From DATKMG01 sp035541995 (GTDB taxonomy: Bacteria > Acidobacteriota > Terriglobia > Versatilivoradales > Versatilivoraceae): a DNA stretch of 9,883 nt. Shown piece by piece: positions 7,238 to 9,883 of this stretch. The notes under the pieces are model-generated. The model was not told where the DNA came from and made no database searches. It worked only from the letters and a program-made list of their open reading frames with translations. The position numbers and the translations under genes were made by a program. How positions within the stretch are numbered: position 1 is the stretch's first letter; the number at the start of each line of letters is the position of its first letter. The stretch lies in contig DATKMG010000417.1 in assembly GCA_035541995.1 (NCBI GenBank), forward strand, positions 1 through 9,883, read 5' to 3'.

Positions 7238-8593
7238 ATGAAGACGATTGTAATGAAATTCGGCGGGAGCTCCATTGCGGACGCCAGCTCTATTGATCGA
7301 GTTGCCCGAATTGTTCGAGCCCACCTCGACCGACGGCCGGTAGTTGTCGTTTCAGCCATGGGCAAGACAACACGGAAGTTGCTGCAAGCTGCACAACTAG
7401 CCTCCGAAAACCGGACCAAGGAAACTCTGAGGCTCATTGCAGAATTGGAAGACTATCACCTCACTGAAGCCAGGGCAGCAATTCCCGGGTTCCAGGACCT
7501 CCTTGTGCACAGCACTGTGCAAGGATACTTTGAGGAAATGCGGGACCTGGTTCGTGGGATTGCGATTTTGCGCGAGTTCTCCCCCAGAAGCCAGGATGCA
7601 ATGGCTGCCTATGGCGAACTGATCTCCTCAGCAATTCTTGCCGCTGCCTTGAAGGTGAGGAACGTCGAAGCCATCCTGCTGGATTCACGAAGCCTGCTTA
7701 TTACGGATGATAACTTCACTCGGGCGTCACCCATTCCAGGCGAGACAGAAGAAAAAGTGCGAGCCGCTGTGCTCTCGGAATTAGCCTCCGAACGGGTACC
7801 GGTTCTCCAGGGCTTCATTGGCTCGACCCGTGATGGTGCCACGACCACCCTGGGATTTGAGGGATCCGATTACAGCGCTGCGATCTTCGGTGCGGCGCTG
7901 GGGGCTGAAGATATCCAAATCTGGAAGGATGTGAGTGGCCTGATGACGGCGGATCCAGTGATGGTTCCAGAAGCCAGGACTGTCGAGGCAGCCTCCTTCG
8001 AAGAAATGGCTGAGTTGACCTATTTTGGCGCTAAACTGTTACATCCAAGCGCCATCTGGCCGGCCGCACGGCAGGGAATTCCTGTTCATATCTTCAACTC
8101 CCTGCAGCCAGAAGCAGCAGGAACAGTGATTTACGGCGAAGGCTCCTCCGCAGCCTGCCAGGCCAAGTCGGTGGCCTACAAGCGCGGCTTGTCACTACTG
8201 CATCTTACGTCAAGTCGTTCCCAGTCAGCATCAGAGTTTCTCAAGTCAGTATTCGATTTGATAGACAGGCACCAGGTTCCTCCAAATCTTGCTGTTGTTT
8301 CCAATGTCTCTGTGGCTCTGGCTTTCGGGAATGATAAGAAGATCGGTTTGCTCGCTGAAGAGTTGCGACGTTTAGGGGAGGTCAAGGTGTGTTCTGAGAG
8401 AGCTTCTCTTTGCCTGGTCGGACAGGGCATCAGAGAAATCCCAGAGACCTCAGCCAAGTTGCTGTCCAGCGTTCCTCATTTCAAGTTTGACCTGATTACC
8501 GAGGGCGCCTCTCCCAACAGTATAGTCCTGGTCATCCATGAGAAAGACCTTGAGAAGGCCCTTCTTCAAGTTCACAAGGCATTTTTCTCATGA
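7238..8593 (+). CDS. lysC: Aspartate kinase (monofunctional, LysC-type)
   Basis: This enzyme phosphorylates L-aspartate to 4-phospho-L-aspartate, the first step toward lysine, threonine, methionine and diaminopimelate. The ATG at 7238 (451 residues) gives the canonical opening MKTIVMKFGGSS, with the KFGG motif at residues 7-10; AAAGGA (7222-7227) lies about 10 bases upstream. A TTG at 7178 would only add 20 unrelated residues. The kinase domain spans about 1-290, with GELISS, TTTLGFEGSDYSA (about 202-214), IWKDVSGLMTADP and YFGAKLLHPSAI. C-terminal ACT units run from about 305 to 451, including SNVSVALAF. Length and architecture match E. coli LysC (449). Oddities: the usual LGRGGSD reads LGFEGSD, and the effector segment departs from the common GFL...TTSEVSV pattern (E333, N350, VVSN 353-356). 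No homoserine dehydrogenase domain is fused. The symbol reflects family type, not proven lysine control. Confidence 0.94.
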   Translation: MKTIVMKFGGSSIADASSIDRVARIVRAHLDRRPVVVVSAMGKTTRKLLQAAQLASENRTKETLRLIAELEDYHLTEARAAIPGFQDLLVHSTVQGYFEEMRDLVRGIAILREFSPRSQDAMAAYGELISSAILAAALKVRNVEAILLDSRSLLITDDNFTRASPIPGETEEKVRAAVLSELASERVPVLQGFIGSTRDGATTTLGFEGSDYSAAIFGAALGAEDIQIWKDVSGLMTADPVMVPEARTVEAASFEEMAELTYFGAKLLHPSAIWPAARQGIPVHIFNSLQPEAAGTVIYGEGSSAACQAKSVAYKRGLSLLHLTSSRSQSASEFLKSVFDLIDRHQVPPNLAVVSNVSVALAFGNDKKIGLLAEELRRLGEVKVCSERASLCLVGQGIREIPETSAKLLSSVPHFKFDLITEGASPNSIVLVIHEKDLEKALLQVHKAFFS

Positions 8594-8626
8594 TATTCCA
8601 CTTGGGCGTGGCTTGGGGCAGTAAGG

Positions 8627-8653
8627 AAAAAAGGGGATAAGTGGGTTTTCCCC
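8627..8653 (-). terminator. Weak candidate intrinsic terminator of the trehalose operon
   Basis: On the minus strand, GGGGA (8653-8649) can pair with TCCCC (8637-8633) around an 11-base loop, followed by six T (8632-8627). It lies about 95 bases past the otsB stop in the convergent gap. The stem is only 5 bp, so this is a tentative call. I see no corresponding terminator for the aspartate kinase gene on the plus strand. The rest of the gap (8594-8747) shows nothing else. Confidence 0.35.
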
Positions 8654-8747
8654 AGTATAAATAGATCAAGCGCATCTTCTGGTGTCCATCGATCTGAAGG
8701 TTCGGCTTTGGAAAGTTGGAGATTGGCTAGCCGGGGAGCGTCACCTT

Positions 8748-9605
8748 TCAAGACGCGATATCGTGCTCACCCGCCGACTGTTTGTGCTCACCATTGGTTT
8801 GCCTTGCAGATCGCTTCTGTCGATCCCCCCGGCATGCGATCAGCCACAGAGTCAGAAAGCTGAGAAGCTCTTCAGGGGGCTTAAGCCAGGCACTAGCCTC
8901 CGTTTGGCGCCATTCGGGGCGCACCAGAACACTGAGGCCACGATCACCAAGACAGCGAAAAGCCTGTTCGTCCGTGCTGTCATCGCCCAGGCAGGCAATG
9001 GGGACTTCCGGCCCAATCTCCTTTAGGATGACGCTCAGAGCACTGGCCTTATTGTATCCATGGATGCGAATCTCCAGACCACCATCGAATTCGACCAGCG
9101 CCATATGACAACGCTCGGCGATCGGTTGCCATCCTTCAAGGACCTGTTCGCGGATCTCTTTTGCTGTAGCTTGCGCCAGCCCGCGCCAGTGAACCGCCAG
9201 GCTTCCCGGCTTGCGCTCTCCGATATGCTGGAGGTCCCGCTTAGCCAGCCAATTGCCCGCATTCTTCAGACCTTCCTTTACCTCCCAGCTCATGCGTGGA
9301 GACTCGTAAGAACCAGTTGGCCTTAAACGTTCCATACCGTACGATCCCCAGATTTCCGGGTGGGGTAGAAGACCAAGTAGTGAAATGATGTCAACGGCGC
9401 GGCGACCTGTAATAATGACAACCCGTGTACGTTCGCTATCCATGATCTCCTTTATGAGGGATGAAACACCCGGGTACGGATAAGCCCGGTGACGGGATTG
9501 GCAAAACGGGGCCAGCGTTCCGTCATAATCCAGCAAAAGGACCGATCGTGGTGAAACAGCCACATCGCACAGGAGCTGATCAAAATCCTTCCCAATACAC
9601 TGCAC
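8748..9605 (-). CDS. otsB: Trehalose-6-phosphate phosphatase
   Basis: This HAD-superfamily phosphatase hydrolyses trehalose 6-phosphate to trehalose, the second step of OtsA/OtsB synthesis of this osmo- and desiccation protectant. In the 285-residue form starting at GTG 9605 the HAD motifs are all present: motif I LLLDYDGTLAPF (nucleophile D26, acid D28), motif II IITGR (65-68 for ITGR), the motif III lysine in GYNKASAL (K186), and motif IV GDDSTDEQAF (207-216). Family segments YGMERLRP and KPGSLAVHWR are also visible. I prefer GTG 9605 because AAGGTGG lies just upstream and because it leaves about 25 residues before motif I, as is usual. The frame is open back to a GTG at 9764, only 3 bases after the otsA stop; that start would add 53 residues of unfamiliar sequence. 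The last 35 residues are polar and look non-conserved. Confidence 0.9.
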   Translation of the reverse strand: MQCIGKDFDQLLCDVAVSPRSVLLLDYDGTLAPFCQSRHRAYPYPGVSSLIKEIMDSERTRVVIITGRRAVDIISLLGLLPHPEIWGSYGMERLRPTGSYESPRMSWEVKEGLKNAGNWLAKRDLQHIGERKPGSLAVHWRGLAQATAKEIREQVLEGWQPIAERCHMALVEFDGGLEIRIHGYNKASALSVILKEIGPEVPIACLGDDSTDEQAFRCLGDRGLSVLVRPEWRQTEASAWLKPPEELLSFLTLWLIACRGDRQKRSARQTNGEHKQSAGEHDIAS

Positions 9606-9767
9606 GACCCACCTTACCTTTCCCCTTTCAAACCCGATGTGTGTAAGAAAGAACCATTCCGCTCCGTCCTTTACCAGCCGGTCCCTTGAATCCTTGCACA
9701 GAGCCGGGTCCGAATAGAACGGTTCCCTCCCTCCGAGTCCAGCTACGAGTGCGAAGGAAAACACAGG

Positions 9768-9883
9768 TCAAACAACCAATGCTCTGGCGCGTGACGGCTC
9801 CTCAGTCCCTTCGTTCTCGGGCCGAACCTCACAGAGACTCGCTACCAGGTCTCCGGCCCAGCGGTACACGTTGTGTTCCCTAA
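9768..9883 (-). CDS. otsA: Trehalose-6-phosphate synthase, C-terminal fragment (cut by window edge)
   Basis: Reading the minus strand from 9881 gives 37 codons and then TGA at 9770-9768. The segment REHNVYRWAGDLVASLCEV closely resembles the end of OtsA (GT20 family), whose last helix typically reads like V-x-x-x-N-I-Y-R-W-A-x-x-L. A variable polar tail (RPENEGTEEPSRARALVV) follows. OtsA joins glucose from UDP-glucose to glucose 6-phosphate to give trehalose 6-phosphate, the substrate of the adjacent phosphatase. The position directly upstream of otsB on the same strand supports the call. Only the C-terminus lies in the window, so catalytic residues cannot be checked. Confidence 0.82.
   Translation of the reverse strand, partial: REHNVYRWAGDLVASLCEVRPENEGTEEPSRARALVV

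Noticed and set aside
7087..7296. Small plus-strand frame overlapping the OsmC stop and aspartate kinase start
   Set aside because: It overlaps the 5' end of the aspartate kinase gene in another frame, runs through the repeat-like spacer, and shows no family resemblance.
8594..8747. A gene in the convergent gap between aspartate kinase and otsB
   Set aside because: No open frame with a ribosome-binding site fits; the plus-strand frame starting at 8682 runs antisense into otsB.
9686..9883. Plus-strand open frame running off the right end
   Set aside because: The minus strand over the same bases encodes the recognisable OtsA C-terminus and the space before otsB; the plus-strand product is Arg/Pro-rich and unfamiliar.

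Overview
The window comes from a Gram-negative bacterium: it encodes an outer-membrane TolC-type channel and a lipoprotein adaptor for a tripartite efflux pump. Base composition looks moderately GC-rich by eye. The protein set and the style of the intergenic repeats would suit Acidobacteriota or a related soil/sediment phylum, but no marker gene is present, so the taxonomic guess is weak.

Left part (1-6034). A 119-nt region of nested inverted repeats (a closing stem enclosing three hairpins) lies just before a three-gene RND efflux operon: outer-membrane channel (146-1504), periplasmic lipoprotein adaptor (1617-2780) and inner-membrane permease (2777-6034). Adaptor and permease overlap by 4 bases (ATGA), so they are probably translationally coupled. 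The permease has the Asp-Asp pair of proton-driven drug/organic-solute (HAE-type) pumps rather than the metal-efflux signature.

Middle part (6035-7237). After a 211-base spacer come a 65-residue two-helix membrane protein of the DUF2892/YgaP transmembrane family and an OsmC/YhfA-type thiol protein. Both lie on the same strand as the pump. The spacers carry small hairpins and one degenerate repeat that may belong to a dispersed family.

Right part (7238-9883). A monofunctional aspartate kinase with two ACT-type regulatory units (7238-8593) converges on a trehalose-synthesis pair on the minus strand: trehalose-6-phosphate phosphatase (otsB, ending at 8748) and, upstream of it, the last 37 codons of trehalose-6-phosphate synthase (otsA), cut by the window edge. 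The convergent gap holds a weak candidate terminator for the trehalose operon.

Together this is mostly ordinary chromosomal content: an export pump, a small redox/membrane pair, entry into the aspartate-family amino acid pathway, and compatible-solute synthesis. The points most worth a second look are the multi-branched element at 1-119, the changed effector-pocket residues in the aspartate kinase, and the repeat-like spacers at 6035-6245 and 7149-7177. I saw no CRISPR array, tRNA, rRNA, transposase or phage gene.
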